64,000 nt of DNA from contig NZ_CP132336.1 in assembly GCF_030758315.1 (NCBI RefSeq), positions 124,001 through 188,000 of the forward strand. Reading direction: 5' to 3'. Shown piece after piece: positions 39,212 to 49,062 of the stretch (position 1 is the stretch's first letter; each line of letters opens with the position of its first letter). Position numbers and translations under genes: made by a program. The notes beneath the pieces are model-generated. The model made no database searches and was not told where the DNA came from. It saw only the letters and a program-made list of their open reading frames with translations. The stretch is from Pararhizobium sp. IMCC3301 (GTDB lineage Bacteria > Pseudomonadota > Alphaproteobacteria > Rhizobiales > GCA-2746425).

Positions 39212-40501
39212 TCAACGCTGTGAAATCGGAACGAAATCACGCTCCGGGGCACCTGTATAGAGCTGGCGCGGCCTGCCGATGCGCTGACCAGGATCTTCAA
39301 TCATTTCATTCCACTGGCCGATCCATCCGACCGTTCGCGCAAGCGCAAAAAGCACAGTGAACATAGAAGGCGGAAAGCCAAGGGCCCGTAATGTGATGCC
39401 GGAATAGAAATCGATATTTGGATAGAGTTTTTTCTCGATGAAATAGTCATCGGTCAGGGCAATCTGTTCCAGTTCCAGCGCCACTTCCAGCATCGGATCG
39501 TCGGAAATACCCAGCTCATTCAGCACTTCATGACAGGTTTTCTGCATGATCTTGGCGCGTGGATCATAATTTTTATAAACCCGGTGGCCAAAACCCATCA
39601 GGCGGAACGGATCATTCTTGTCCTTGGCTCGGGCAATATATTCCGGAATTTTGTCAACGCTTCCGATTTCAGCCAGCATGTTCAGTGCAGCCTCGTTTGC
39701 GCCGCCATGGGCAGGACCCCAGAGGCAGGCAATGCCGGCAGCAATACAGGCAAATGGATTGGCTCCAGATGACCCAGCCAAACGCACTGTGGACGTTGAA
39801 GCATTTTGTTCATGATCGGCATGAAGAATGAAAATGCGGTCCATCGCGCGGGCCAGGACCGGATTGACCTTGTACTCCTCGCAGGGCACCGCGAAGCACA
39901 TCCGCAGGAAATTCGACGCGTAGTCAAGATCATTGCTGGGATACTGAAACGGCTGGCCGATATGATATTTGAAAGCCATCGCCGCAATGGTCGGCATTTT
40001 TGCGATCATACGCAAGGAGGCGACCATGCGCTGATGCGGATCTGAAATATCTGTTGAATCGTGATAAAATGCCGACAACGCGCCGACCACACCGCACATA
40101 ATTGCCATAGGGTGGGCGTCACGGCGGAAACCGGTGAAAAACCGCGACATCTGTTCGTGGATCATTGTGTGATAGGTAACGCGGCTGTCGAAATCCTTCT
40201 TTTCTGCAGCCGTCGGCAATTCGCCATACAACAGCAGATAACAGGTTTCCAGAAAGTCGCCATGTTCGGCCAGTTGATCGATCGGATAGCCCCGATACAA
40301 CAAAATGCCCTCATCGCCATCAATATAAGTGATCTTCGATTCACACGAAGCTGTTGAGGTGAATCCAGGATCATAGGTAAAACGGTCAGTTTGCTTGTAG
40401 AGCGACGAGATGTCGATAACTTCAGGGCCTACAGTCCCGACATACACCGGAAACTCGTAAGACTCGTTTTCAATAGTCAGCGTTGCTGTCTTTTCGCTCA
40501 T
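39212..40501 (-). CDS. gltA: Citrate synthase
   Basis: GltA condenses acetyl-CoA and oxaloacetate in the TCA cycle. Using the ATG at 40501, which has AAAGGG six bases upstream, the protein has 429 residues ([19 protein letters not shown]), matching hexameric type II citrate synthase of Gram-negatives. Active-site histidines are in the [12 protein letters not shown] and [10 protein letters not shown] motifs and the aspartate in the C-terminal [11 protein letters not shown] region. Upstream codons (TTG/ATG at 40516 and 40507) are less likely starts. The 213 bases to gltX hold a short GC hairpin (GGGCGG...CCGCCC, 40549-40570). Confidence 0.95.
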   Translation of the reverse strand: MSEKTATLTIENESYEFPVYVGTVGPEVIDISSLYKQTDRFTYDPGFTSTASCESKITYIDGDEGILLYRGYPIDQLAEHGDFLETCYLLLYGELPTAAEKKDFDSRVTYHTMIHEQMSRFFTGFRRDAHPMAIMCGVVGALSAFYHDSTDISDPHQRMVASLRMIAKMPTIAAMAFKYHIGQPFQYPSNDLDYASNFLRMCFAVPCEEYKVNPVLARAMDRIFILHADHEQNASTSTVRLAGSSGANPFACIAAGIACLWGPAHGGANEAALNMLAEIGSVDKIPEYIARAKDKNDPFRLMGFGHRVYKNYDPRAKIMQKTCHEVLNELGISDDPMLEVALELEQIALTDDYFIEKKLYPNIDFYSGITLRALGFPPSMFTVLFALARTVGWIGQWNEMIEDPGQRIGRPRQLYTGAPERDFVPISQR

Positions 40502-40714
40502 ATGCATCCCTTTCAAGCCTGCCCATAGCGGAGGGCATATCCGTTATCGGGCGGTAATTGGGAGCCGCCCTGAGAAATTGTCTGCCCCTGGTCCTGAAAG
40601 ACCGCCGGGCTCATAATTTCCGAGAATTATTGCGAAGTTCCGTTATCAACTACCCGATTTGCTGCACCGCCGCAAGAAGCCGGCGAACATCCGTTCAGCC
40701 ACCACATCATCGCC

Positions 40715-42133
40715 TTACGAAATCGCTGCGGAGATACGTTTCAACGATTCCTCGCGCCCCAGCACCAGCAGAACATCATAGATGCCGGGGGACATGTGGC
40801 TGCCGGTCAAAGCGGCCCTGAGCGGCTGAGCCACTTTACCAAGCTTCAATTCCCTTTCGTCCGCATAGGCTTTGACGGCAATCTCGAGGCTTTCGGCATT
40901 CCAGTCGGACTTTTTAAGCGCCGGAATCAGGTCAGAGAGAATGCCGCGGCCGGTTTCGTCGAGAAGACTGAGCGCTTTTTCGGTATAATCCAGTGGCACC
41001 GAAGCTGCGATAAATTCTGCACTTTCAATAAGTTGCAAGACAGTCTTGGCGCGTTCTTTCAATCCTGGCATCGCTACCAGTAATTGTTTGCGGTGAATAT
41101 CCGACAGCTTTGCGCCAAACAGGCTTGGCTTCTCCAGTTCCGGCAGTACAGTTTCGATGGCATCAATCAGCCTCTGATCCTCGGCGGCACGAATGTAAAT
41201 ACCATTGAGATTTTCCAGTTTGGCAAAATCAAACCGGGACGGAGATTTGCCGATAGCATCCAGAGTGAACCATTCAATCATCTGCTCGATTGAAATCACC
41301 TCGTCATCGCCATGGGCCCAGCCGAGGCGCACAAGATAGTTGCACAGGGCTTCAGGAAGATAGCCCATCGCCCGATAGGCTTCAGCGCCCAGCGCACCGT
41401 GGCGTTTTGACAGTTTGGCTCCGTCCGGGCCGTGGATCAGCGGAACATGGGCCATTACCGGAACCGGCCAGTCCAAAGCCTTGTAAATCTGTATTTGCCG
41501 GGCCGCATTGGTGAGATGGTCATCGCCGCGCACAATATGGGTGATCCCCATATCATGATCGTCAACCACAACGGCCAGCATATAGGTCGGCGTCCCGTCA
41601 CTGCGCAGCAGGATAAAATCATCCAGATCGGCATTGGGAAACTCTACCTCGCCCTGAACCCGGTCCATCACCGTGGTTGTGCCGGTCTGTTCAGCTTTGA
41701 TGCGGACAACCGGATTGATCCCGGCTGGCGCCTCTGCCGGATCGCGGTCACGCCAGGTGCCGTCATATTTGGGCGCCCGGTTTTCCGCGCGCGCCTTTTC
41801 CCGCATCGCACTCAAATCCTCCGGAGACGTGTAGCAATGATAGGCTTTGCCTTCGCTGACGAGTTGATTGGCCACTTCGGCATGACGCTGCTGCCGGGAA
41901 AACTGCGAAACCGCCTCGCCCTGCCAGTCAATGCCGAGCCAGTTCAGGCCATCCATCAAGGCAGTCACCGCTTCCGGTGTTGACCGTGACTGGTCGGTGT
42001 CCTCGATGCGAAGCAGCATTTTGCCGCCATTGGCCCTTGCGAACAGCCAGTTGAACAAAGCGGTCCGCGCTCCGCCAATATGAAGAAAGCCGGTGGGAGA
42101 GGGCGCAAATCGCGTAATTATGGGAGGGGACAT
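40715..42133 (-). CDS. gltX: Glutamyl-tRNA synthetase
   Basis: GluRS charges tRNA-Glu, and in many alphaproteobacteria also tRNA-Gln before amidation. The ATG at 42133 gives 472 residues ([21 protein letters not shown]). The class I HIGH motif is FLHIGG and the KMSKS equivalent is KLSKRHG. The C-terminal anticodon-binding region is complete. Alternative upstream codons add 21 residues that look unrelated. It is divergent from comEC across 78 bases. Confidence 0.96.
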   Translation of the reverse strand: MSPPIITRFAPSPTGFLHIGGARTALFNWLFARANGGKMLLRIEDTDQSRSTPEAVTALMDGLNWLGIDWQGEAVSQFSRQQRHAEVANQLVSEGKAYHCYTSPEDLSAMREKARAENRAPKYDGTWRDRDPAEAPAGINPVVRIKAEQTGTTTVMDRVQGEVEFPNADLDDFILLRSDGTPTYMLAVVVDDHDMGITHIVRGDDHLTNAARQIQIYKALDWPVPVMAHVPLIHGPDGAKLSKRHGALGAEAYRAMGYLPEALCNYLVRLGWAHGDDEVISIEQMIEWFTLDAIGKSPSRFDFAKLENLNGIYIRAAEDQRLIDAIETVLPELEKPSLFGAKLSDIHRKQLLVAMPGLKERAKTVLQLIESAEFIAASVPLDYTEKALSLLDETGRGILSDLIPALKKSDWNAESLEIAVKAYADERELKLGKVAQPLRAALTGSHMSPGIYDVLLVLGREESLKRISAAIS

Positions 42134-42211
42134 GTGTTGCCTATGAAAATTTGGTAAATGTGGCGCTTCGTGTAGCATGGAGACTGACCAGATCAAAACA
42201 CTTGATATACC

Positions 42212-44551
42212 GTGACCAAGAGAGTTCCCAATTCAAGCCTGTCCGGCCTTCAGGACGCCGCGGACGATCAGCAGTCGGCGCCGCGAGGGACAGATACTGC
42301 TGAAACTCCGGCGTTGCGTTGGCCGCAAGCCAGCCCAACATTGCGTATCGTGCCGCGAACCTGGCACCGGATGCTGCTCAGGCGCCAGAATTTGCAGGAT
42401 GCTGTGGCCCGAGCCGCTGCCGCCGAGATTTCAGGGCCGGATATTTTTGCCTGGATTCCGGTCTTCATGGCCCTCGGCGTCCTTGGCTATTTCACCATGA
42501 GCCGTGACCCTGAAGCCCTTGCGCTGGCCCTGCTGCTGGTTGGGCTGCTCATTGCAATATGGTACGCGCGCCGCACCGATATGATGTTTCGCAGCCTCAT
42601 GGCTCTGTCTCTTTTTATCGCCGGTGCTGGACTGGCAAAATGGCAGACAGACAGGCTGGCAACGCCGCTGTTGCAACAGGCAGGAACGTTTGAATTGAGT
42701 GGCCGCGTCGCAGACATCGTAGCCGGTGAGAAACGAAGCCGCCTGGTGCTCAGCAACGTCAGAGATCTGGCGGCAATACCGCAATCTCTTGCCGGCGTGC
42801 AACTCAGCGCCTTCAATCAGCATATTGCCGGTCTCAGAATAGGCGACAGGGTCTGGCTCAGAGCCCGGCTTGAACCGCTCTCCGGCCCGTTGATCCCGAA
42901 TGGCTATGATTTCCGTCGTGCCGGATATTTCAAAGGCCTGTCGGCACGGGGCTTTTCGCTGGGTGAAGCCATTCCTGAATTGCAATTTGGGTCCAGTGGA
43001 AGGAGTACGCTGGCGGACAGGCTGACGCGCATCCGTCAGACCGTCGCGGCCCGTTTGAAAAGCGCCTTGCCGGGTGAGGCGGGCGCGCTCGCCGCAGCGT
43101 TGCTGGTAGGGCTTCGCAGTGGCATATCGGATGACACGGAAAAAGCGCTGCGCAATTCCGGACTGGCACATATTCTGGCGATTTCAGGTCTGCATATGGC
43201 TCTGGTGACTGCGCTGCTGTTTGGTACAATCCGGTTGGCCGCCGCCTTTGCGCGTACAGTTTCCGCCCGATACGAAGTAAAGAAATGGGCCGCCGCCGCT
43301 GCTCTGGTTGGTGCCTTGCTGTATCTGGGCCTGTCCGGCGCCGGCATTTCTGCGCAACGCGCATTTTTGATGGCCGCCGTCTTTCTTGTGGCGATTATCT
43401 GCGACCGGGCCGCGCTGACCATGCGCAATGTGGCATTGGCGGCTATTGTTATTTTGCTGTACCAGCCCGCCGCCGTGCTCTCACCCGGATTCCAGATGTC
43501 ATTTATGGCAGTGATTGCTCTGGTTGCCGTTTACCGCCGGGACGGCACCTTCAACCGGCTGCGCATGAAATCCCGGCAAACCGGCGTTCTGCGCGCCATG
43601 CTGGCGGGTATTATCGCTCTGGCAGTGACTTCAATTGTTGCCGGCTTTGCCACCGCTCCCTTTGCCGTGCACCATTTTTATCAGTTTGCGATCTATGGCC
43701 TGATCGGCAATCTGGCTGCCATGCCGGTTGTCGGCTTTGTCGTGATGCCAGCGGGGCTTCTGGCTTTGCTGATGATGCCTTTCGGGCTGGAGGCGCTGCC
43801 GTTGTCGCTGATGGGAGTGGGACTTGATCTGGTTGTAGCGGTTGCCGAGCGGGTATCCGGCCTGAGTGGGGCAATCAGCGTGCCAGGTCAGCAATCCGCA
43901 ATCTTTACATTATTGCTGGCTCTTGCGCTGATCAGTTTGTGCCTGATGCGGACAAAGCTGCGCTATGCCGTTGCCGGCATTTTCCTGGGCGCGGCGGTTG
44001 CGGTGAGTTCCGCAGCCCAGGCACCACCGGTATTGCTGGTGTCGCCGGATGGTAAAATGATCGCCGGTTTTGCCGGCGACCGGCTGGAATTTCGTGGCAC
44101 GACGCGCAACAGTTTCACCGCAAATATCTGGCTGCGGGCATTCCGCGATGAACGCGATCCCGAAACTGTGCTGAATGAAGATCGCACTGCACAATCATGT
44201 GATCGCACAGGGTGCCTGTTTAGCGTCCATTACGGCAATTCCCGGACAATTCAGATTGCGACCATCAATCGGATCGAGGCGATGTTTGAAGCCTGTGCGA
44301 GCGATGCCGCAATCATTATCAGCTCAGTTGAGCTGACCCTTCCCTGTATATCGCCTGATCAAGCAGGGAACCCCGAAAAAACCATATTCGACCCGTCTTT
44401 TCTGGCAAAACGCGGCGCAGTTCTGCTGACTGAACTAAGGGAACCGCCGCAAAGTGACCGGATATCCAGAGACCAGTTGTCGGCGCGATTTGCTGCAATT
44501 GGCCTGCAAATTCAAACCAGCCTGCCGGCCAGCAAGCGGCCCTGGAACTGA
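42212..44551 (+). CDS. comEC: ComEC/Rec2 family DNA-uptake channel protein
   Basis: ComEC-type proteins form the inner-membrane channel for single-stranded DNA uptake in competent bacteria. The 779-residue protein, starting at a GTG, has an N-terminal DUF4131 region with several helices, an OB-like periplasmic part, and the Competence domain with the typical [20 protein letters not shown]. The C-terminal ~200 residues are a shortened tail and I do not see the complete zinc-binding HxHxDH motif of full Bacillus ComEC, as is common in Rhizobiales. Whether it works in uptake is unproven. Confidence 0.88.
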   Translation: MTKRVPNSSLSGLQDAADDQQSAPRGTDTAETPALRWPQASPTLRIVPRTWHRMLLRRQNLQDAVARAAAAEISGPDIFAWIPVFMALGVLGYFTMSRDPEALALALLLVGLLIAIWYARRTDMMFRSLMALSLFIAGAGLAKWQTDRLATPLLQQAGTFELSGRVADIVAGEKRSRLVLSNVRDLAAIPQSLAGVQLSAFNQHIAGLRIGDRVWLRARLEPLSGPLIPNGYDFRRAGYFKGLSARGFSLGEAIPELQFGSSGRSTLADRLTRIRQTVAARLKSALPGEAGALAAALLVGLRSGISDDTEKALRNSGLAHILAISGLHMALVTALLFGTIRLAAAFARTVSARYEVKKWAAAAALVGALLYLGLSGAGISAQRAFLMAAVFLVAIICDRAALTMRNVALAAIVILLYQPAAVLSPGFQMSFMAVIALVAVYRRDGTFNRLRMKSRQTGVLRAMLAGIIALAVTSIVAGFATAPFAVHHFYQFAIYGLIGNLAAMPVVGFVVMPAGLLALLMMPFGLEALPLSLMGVGLDLVVAVAERVSGLSGAISVPGQQSAIFTLLLALALISLCLMRTKLRYAVAGIFLGAAVAVSSAAQAPPVLLVSPDGKMIAGFAGDRLEFRGTTRNSFTANIWLRAFRDERDPETVLNEDRTAQSCDRTGCLFSVHYGNSRTIQIATINRIEAMFEACASDAAIIISSVELTLPCISPDQAGNPEKTIFDPSFLAKRGAVLLTELREPPQSDRISRDQLSARFAAIGLQIQTSLPASKRPWN

Positions 44552-44647
44552 ACTGAACGGTTTTTGCTGTGCCGTCCTCGCGAAGTCGTTACTTACGCTT
44601 GCGGGAATCATTGTTATATGTAACCAAAATTCCGACTGAGGATTGGT

Positions 44648-45385
44648 ATGGCTGCTGAACTGACACTTTTGACTGTGCTTCTGGCCGGATTGATTTCCTT
44701 TGTTTCGCCTTGCGTTCTGCCGCTGGTGCCACCGTATCTTTGCTATCTGGCCGGGGTCTCGCTGGACCAGTTGACTTCCGGTCAACTCAGCCGTGCGCGA
44801 AGCCGACAGGTGGTGCTGTCAGCCATCAGTTTCGTGTTTGGATTCACCACCGTATTTGTTCTGCTGGGGGCGGCAGCATCGGTTGCCGGCCAGTTCATTG
44901 CACGCAATGCAGGCACACTCAGCATTTTCGCCGGCATTGTTATCATTATTATGGGCTTGCATTTCCTCGGTGTTTTCCGGATTGGCCTTTTATATCGCGA
45001 AGCACGCATTGAGATCGGCCAGAAACAGCCTGGCTATCTTGGCGGATACGTCATGGGCCTGGCATTCGCATTTGGCTGGACACCGTGCATCGGGCCGGTT
45101 CTGGCCGCCATCCTTGCAGTGGCGGGAACGGAAGATACCGTGGCCAAAGGTGCAGGATTATTGGCAGTTTATTCGCTCGGACTTGGCATCCCCTTCATTA
45201 CGGCCGCTCTGTTTGCGCGTCCGTTTATCGCCTGGATGTCCAAGTTCAAGCGCCACATGCAAACTGTGGAGCGGGTCATGGGCGGCTTGCTGGTGATCAC
45301 CGGTTTTCTGTTTCTGACCAATCAGATGGCGGTTTTTTCGTTCTGGTTGCTGGAGATGTTCCCGGCGCTCGGTGTGATCGGTTGA
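44648..45385 (+). CDS. ccdA: Cytochrome c biogenesis protein CcdA family
   Basis: CcdA passes electrons from cytoplasmic thioredoxin across the membrane to periplasmic thiol reductases used in cytochrome c assembly. The 245-residue protein has six hydrophobic segments and the two conserved membrane cysteines, in FVSPCVLPLVPPYLCYLAG near residue 20 and FGWTPCIGPVLAAIL near residue 145. It may alternatively serve another DsbD-like pathway. Its last 64 bases overlap the end of the convergent EamA gene. Confidence 0.9.
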   Translation: MAAELTLLTVLLAGLISFVSPCVLPLVPPYLCYLAGVSLDQLTSGQLSRARSRQVVLSAISFVFGFTTVFVLLGAAASVAGQFIARNAGTLSIFAGIVIIIMGLHFLGVFRIGLLYREARIEIGQKQPGYLGGYVMGLAFAFGWTPCIGPVLAAILAVAGTEDTVAKGAGLLAVYSLGLGIPFITAALFARPFIAWMSKFKRHMQTVERVMGGLLVITGFLFLTNQMAVFSFWLLEMFPALGVIG

Positions 45386-46335
45386 ACCGGTTTTGATCTG
45401 AATTTTCCAAACAGCCTGGCCGGGATTGTTGCCAGAATGACGCCGCCCAGAATCAGGGCCAGTCCGGCAAAATGAAATGGCTTCAGAGTCTCACCAAGCA
45501 ACAGCACGGAAAGGCCGACGCCATAAGGCGGCAGCAAATACAGGAATACGCCAGTGATCGAGGGTCCAACCACTTTCACCCCGTATTGATAGGCGGTGAA
45601 AGGAAACAGCGAAGATACGATTACCAGAGCCGCAATGCCTGACCAGGTAGTGCCTGAGGTCGGAAAATGCCCGGTCCAGAACATTTCGAAAACCGCAAAT
45701 GGCAACAGCATAATCGCCCCCGCCATGGCCACCACCCCTACGAGCGGCAGGGTTGGCAGGTCCGGGAACGGGTCACTGCGCAACAGAACCGAATAGATTG
45801 CCCAGCCCAACGCCGTCAGGACGAACAAACCGTCTCCTGGATTGAACTTCAATGCCAATAATCCTGCCAGATCGCCCTTGAATACAATCACTGCGACGCC
45901 AGCAATAGCGATCGGAATCCCGATAATTTCCCGCCAGCCGATTTTTCGTCCCCGAAAAACCCATTCCAGCAGAATTATCAATACCGAAGAGGATGTGTAA
46001 ATCAGCGTTCCGTTGGAAGCAGTGGTGTATTTCAGCGCGAGATAGACCAAAGCGCCACAGATCCACATGCCGAGAAATCCGGCGATAAAAATCTGACGCC
46101 ATTGACGGCGGAACACCGGCCAGTGCGCCTTCAGTGCAGGCAGACTGATCGCGAGTAAAATCAGCGAGGTGATGAACCAGCGCAGAAACGCCAGAATGAA
46201 TGGCTCGGTGCCGTCGATAATCCAGCGCCCGATGATAATGTTCGAACCGAAAAACAGCGGCATGAAGACAAGCACCAGATAGGCTTTCGCCCGGTTATCT
46301 TTTGGCTGTTGTGACATATCGGAGGGAGCGTTCAT
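45322..46335 (-). CDS. EamA/DMT family transporter
   Basis: This 337-residue inner-membrane protein has ten hydrophobic segments in two EamA repeats (first around VLVFMPLFFGSNIIIGRWI, second around DGLFVLTALGWAIYSVLL), the drug/metabolite transporter pattern. The substrate cannot be told. Its C-terminal tail (~20 residues, hydrophilic) is encoded antisense to the end of ccdA. A 12-base palindrome sits 4 bases ahead of the start. A second in-frame ATG at 46317 is possible. Confidence 0.88.
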   Translation of the reverse strand: MNAPSDMSQQPKDNRAKAYLVLVFMPLFFGSNIIIGRWIIDGTEPFILAFLRWFITSLILLAISLPALKAHWPVFRRQWRQIFIAGFLGMWICGALVYLALKYTTASNGTLIYTSSSVLIILLEWVFRGRKIGWREIIGIPIAIAGVAVIVFKGDLAGLLALKFNPGDGLFVLTALGWAIYSVLLRSDPFPDLPTLPLVGVVAMAGAIMLLPFAVFEMFWTGHFPTSGTTWSGIAALVIVSSLFPFTAYQYGVKVVGPSITGVFLYLLPPYGVGLSVLLLGETLKPFHFAGLALILGGVILATIPARLFGKFRSKPVQPITPSAGNISSNQNEKTAI

Positions 46336-46338
46336 TTG

Positions 46339-46350
46339 CGTTAGCTAACG
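46339..46350. promoter_or_regulatory. 12-base palindrome ahead of the EamA gene
   Basis: CGTTAGCTAACG is a perfect palindrome placed 4 bases upstream of the EamA start codon, where the ribosome binding site would be; no Shine-Dalgarno sequence is seen. It could be an operator for a dimeric repressor over the transcription start of a nearly leaderless mRNA, or chance. No regulator gene is adjacent. Confidence 0.3.
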
Positions 46351-46434
46351 GAGATCATCCACACTGGCAATCGCAAATGCGTTTCCAGAACAAACGGACT
46401 GCAAGTGGTGGTGACGCATGTCTGGCGGCCCGGC

Positions 46435-46944
46435 CTACCGGTCCATCAGGGCCTTGGCGATTTCCGCATTTGTGGGAGTGCGGTCGGTGCCTGGAACTTT
46501 CAGCGGATAGGGTTGAACGCTGGATCGCACATTATGTTGTGTAACCGGCGTAGGCTGCCGTTTCAGAGGCGTCTGCGAAGCGGCCGGCATTTGTTGTGTT
46601 AGCGGGTTGGCCAACCCTGGGCTCTGTTGCTGTGGCCTCGACGAAATGCTGGCCGTGAAAAGCTCCGCGCCGCTTTCAACGCTGTCCAGCCGTGACATCA
46701 GAATGCGGTTCTGCCGGTCAAGCCGCATTACAACTTCACGAAGTTCGATAACTTCATCCTGTATCTGACGGGACGCTGACGTCAGGTTTCGGGTGGCAGC
46801 AGCATCGCGTGCGCTGAACGCCTCAGCATTGAGATCCGGCGCCCAGTCCGTGCGTGTCAGCCAGAACGACCCGGACAGGGTGGACATGGCGACAACGCCC
46901 CAAATCATCAGTAAAGTAAGCTGAAACCAGGTCGATCTCGACAC
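46435..46944 (-). CDS. Conserved-type membrane-anchored coiled-coil protein, function unknown
   Basis: Starting at a GTG with AAAGGA seven bases upstream, this encodes 169 residues: an N-terminal membrane helix (about 7-27), a heptad-like charged region (56-92, RQIQDEVIELREVVMRLDRQ), then a Gln/Pro/Ser-rich tail to the end. Topology suggests most of it lies in the periplasm. The frame stays open far upstream (to 47895) across glmU on the other strand, but those residues are shadow. It is divergent from glmU, as often seen in Rhizobiales. I do not recognise a named family. Confidence 0.65.
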   Translation of the reverse strand: MSRSTWFQLTLLMIWGVVAMSTLSGSFWLTRTDWAPDLNAEAFSARDAAATRNLTSASRQIQDEVIELREVVMRLDRQNRILMSRLDSVESGAELFTASISSRPQQQSPGLANPLTQQMPAASQTPLKRQPTPVTQHNVRSSVQPYPLKVPGTDRTPTNAEIAKALMDR

Positions 46945-47100
46945 GCTCTGTTCCTTTAGTGCATCCTTATGAGCGTGTTGAAGATAGTGATACAATTGTT
47001 GAGATATTGTTAAGCATGGCAGTGCTGCAGCTGGCTCGCTTTCTGAGAAATTCAGTGCTAACCAACTCACCGGAAACGTTTTTTGGAATCGGAGAATAGA

Positions 47101-48459
47101 TTGTCGGGCGTGGATATTATCATACTCGCCGCCGGTGAAGGCACGCGGATGAAATCCGCGACACCAAAAGTCCTGCACCCTGTCGGCGGCATGCCAATGC
47201 TTGGGCATGTGCTGAACTCCGGCCGCGCTTTCGGCGCATCGCGGATGGCTGTGGTAATCGGGCCCAATGCTCCCCAGGTAACTGCCTATCTGGAGCGGCA
47301 GCCATCTGCGGTGGACACCTATGTTCAAACTGAAAGGCTGGGAACCGGACATGCGGTTCAGGCGGCCGACAAGTTTTACGCTGATGTCAATCATTGCAAT
47401 ATCGTCCTTTTCGGCGATACACCGCTGATCCGGCCGCAGACACTGGACCGGATCAAGGCCCTTCTGGAAGGCAACGCTGATCTGGTAGTGCTGGGATTTG
47501 AGCCCCAAAACCCGACCGGATATGGTCGGCTGCTGACGGAACAAGGCGAGTTGATTGCGATTCGTGAGGAAAAGGACGCCAGCGAAACTGAACGCAAGAT
47601 CAGCCTTTGCAATGCCGGGGCCATGGGCTTCGCTCCGGGAGTGCTGGACAAACTGCTGGCATCTCTGACCAATCAAAATGCCCAGAACGAATATTATCTG
47701 ACCGATTGTGTTGAGCTGGCGCGGGCGCAGGGGCTTTCGGTGCAGATCGTCAAGGGCGATGTGGTCGACGCGGCAGGTGTCAACAGCCGCGCGCAACTGG
47801 CTGATGTGGAAGCCATGTTTCAGGACCGCATGCGCCGGCAGGCCATGGAAAATGGAGTGACCCTCACGGCACCCGACACGATTTATTTTGCTCATGATAC
47901 CGAGATCGAGCCTGATGTGACCCTGGAACCGAATGTCGTGTTCGGTCCGAAGGTGCAGATCATGCGCGGCGCGACTATCAAGGCTTTTTCACACATTGAA
48001 GGCGCTGTCATCGGCGAGAATGCCATTGTTGGCCCTTTCGCCCGGTTGCGTCCCGGCACTGATTTGGGCCCCGATACCAAGGTCGGAAATTTCGTCGAGG
48101 TCAAAGCTGCCATAGTTGGAAAAGGCAGCAAGATCAATCATTTGAGTTATATTGGTGATGCAAGGATCGGTGCCAGCGTTAACATTGGCGCAGGGGCGGT
48201 TACCTGTAATTATGATGGTTTCCTCAAGCACACAACGACGCTTGGAGACGGCAGCTTCATTGGCTCGGGCAGCCTGCTGGTGGCTCCGGTCGAAATTGGC
48301 GCAAACGCCTATGTCGCCACCGGTTCTGTTATTACGCAGGATGTGCCTGCAGACGCGCTGGCCTTTGGCCGCGCCCGGCAGACCAACAAGGACGGCAGGG
48401 GTGCCAGTCTGAAAGAGAATTTGCGTGCTGCCAAGGCCGAGGCATCGAAGCGCAAATAA
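47101..48459 (+). CDS. glmU: Bifunctional UDP-N-acetylglucosamine pyrophosphorylase/glucosamine-1-phosphate N-acetyltransferase
   Basis: GlmU makes UDP-GlcNAc for peptidoglycan and lipid A. The uridyltransferase domain begins IIILAAGEGTRMKSATPKVLH, and the C-terminal left-handed helix acetylates GlcN-1-P (NYDGFLKHTTTLGDG with the active-site residues). A TTG at 47101, six bases after GGAG, gives 452 residues. Another TTG at 47083 and a GTG at 47110 are in frame. It supplies the substrate for LpxA encoded 10 kb upstream. Confidence 0.95.
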   Translation: MSGVDIIILAAGEGTRMKSATPKVLHPVGGMPMLGHVLNSGRAFGASRMAVVIGPNAPQVTAYLERQPSAVDTYVQTERLGTGHAVQAADKFYADVNHCNIVLFGDTPLIRPQTLDRIKALLEGNADLVVLGFEPQNPTGYGRLLTEQGELIAIREEKDASETERKISLCNAGAMGFAPGVLDKLLASLTNQNAQNEYYLTDCVELARAQGLSVQIVKGDVVDAAGVNSRAQLADVEAMFQDRMRRQAMENGVTLTAPDTIYFAHDTEIEPDVTLEPNVVFGPKVQIMRGATIKAFSHIEGAVIGENAIVGPFARLRPGTDLGPDTKVGNFVEVKAAIVGKGSKINHLSYIGDARIGASVNIGAGAVTCNYDGFLKHTTTLGDGSFIGSGSLLVAPVEIGANAYVATGSVITQDVPADALAFGRARQTNKDGRGASLKENLRAAKAEASKRK

Positions 48460-48465
48460 TTCTCG

Positions 48466-49062
48466 CTAAAGTCGTTCAAAACCGTGATCGTGACAGGCGG
48501 TCTCCAGCCAATGCAGCGTGCTTTGCGCGTAGCTGCTGAAAGCAAACAGCCGAAACTCATCTGCTTTTGACCGCACCATCATCAACGGCATGTGATGCGC
48601 AGTGGTCTGGGCCACCGTTCCAATCGGAAAACTCTGAGCGTTGAAATCCATCGCCACACCCTTTGACAGCACGGTTTCAACATCCGGTCCGGCGAGTATG
48701 AGGATCGTCCGCGCGCTCGACAGATCTGTCACCGATCCGATGTCAGCGACTATTGCGGCTTGCAGCTTTTGCTCAAGATTTGCTGCCGCGCTTTCCAGCA
48801 AATAACGCCCGCCACCCAGCGCGTAGCTGGAATGCGGCGTGCCGAAGTGGGCGGTTCCGTCATCCGGCAAGGCTGTGATTCCGGGTTTCTTCAGTTTCGC
48901 CAGCGCTTTTTCCTGCTGGCCGGGAAACAGCGAGAGTTGCACAAGCGATCCTGCAAAGCTGCGTCGCAATGTGACGCCGGTCGCATCAGGCCCGCCGAAA
49001 TGTCCGGCACTCCAGACCCGGTCCAGCGGGCAGGCCGACAGTGTTTCCATATCCTTAGCCAT
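48466..49062 (-). CDS. soxG: Sarcosine oxidase subunit gamma
   Basis: SoxG is the gamma subunit of heterotetrameric sarcosine oxidase, which oxidatively demethylates sarcosine to glycine and passes the methyl carbon to tetrahydrofolate. The ATG at 49062 overlaps the soxA end by 8 bases and gives 198 residues. The sequence fits the SoxG family (SAGHFGGPDATGVTLRR near the N-terminus, SSYALGGGRYLL, and a C-terminal FRLFAFSSYAQSTLHWLETA). The start further upstream in the track of the frame lies inside soxA. Last gene of the sox operon, convergent with glmU. Confidence 0.88.
   Translation of the reverse strand: MAKDMETLSACPLDRVWSAGHFGGPDATGVTLRRSFAGSLVQLSLFPGQQEKALAKLKKPGITALPDDGTAHFGTPHSSYALGGGRYLLESAAANLEQKLQAAIVADIGSVTDLSSARTILILAGPDVETVLSKGVAMDFNAQSFPIGTVAQTTAHHMPLMMVRSKADEFRLFAFSSYAQSTLHWLETACHDHGFERL

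Noticed and set aside
46945-47895. Upstream extension of the minus-strand frame of the coiled-coil protein (total 486 residues)
   Set aside because: It runs antisense through the well-supported glmU gene; a GTG with a good ribosome site at 46944 gives a sensible short protein.
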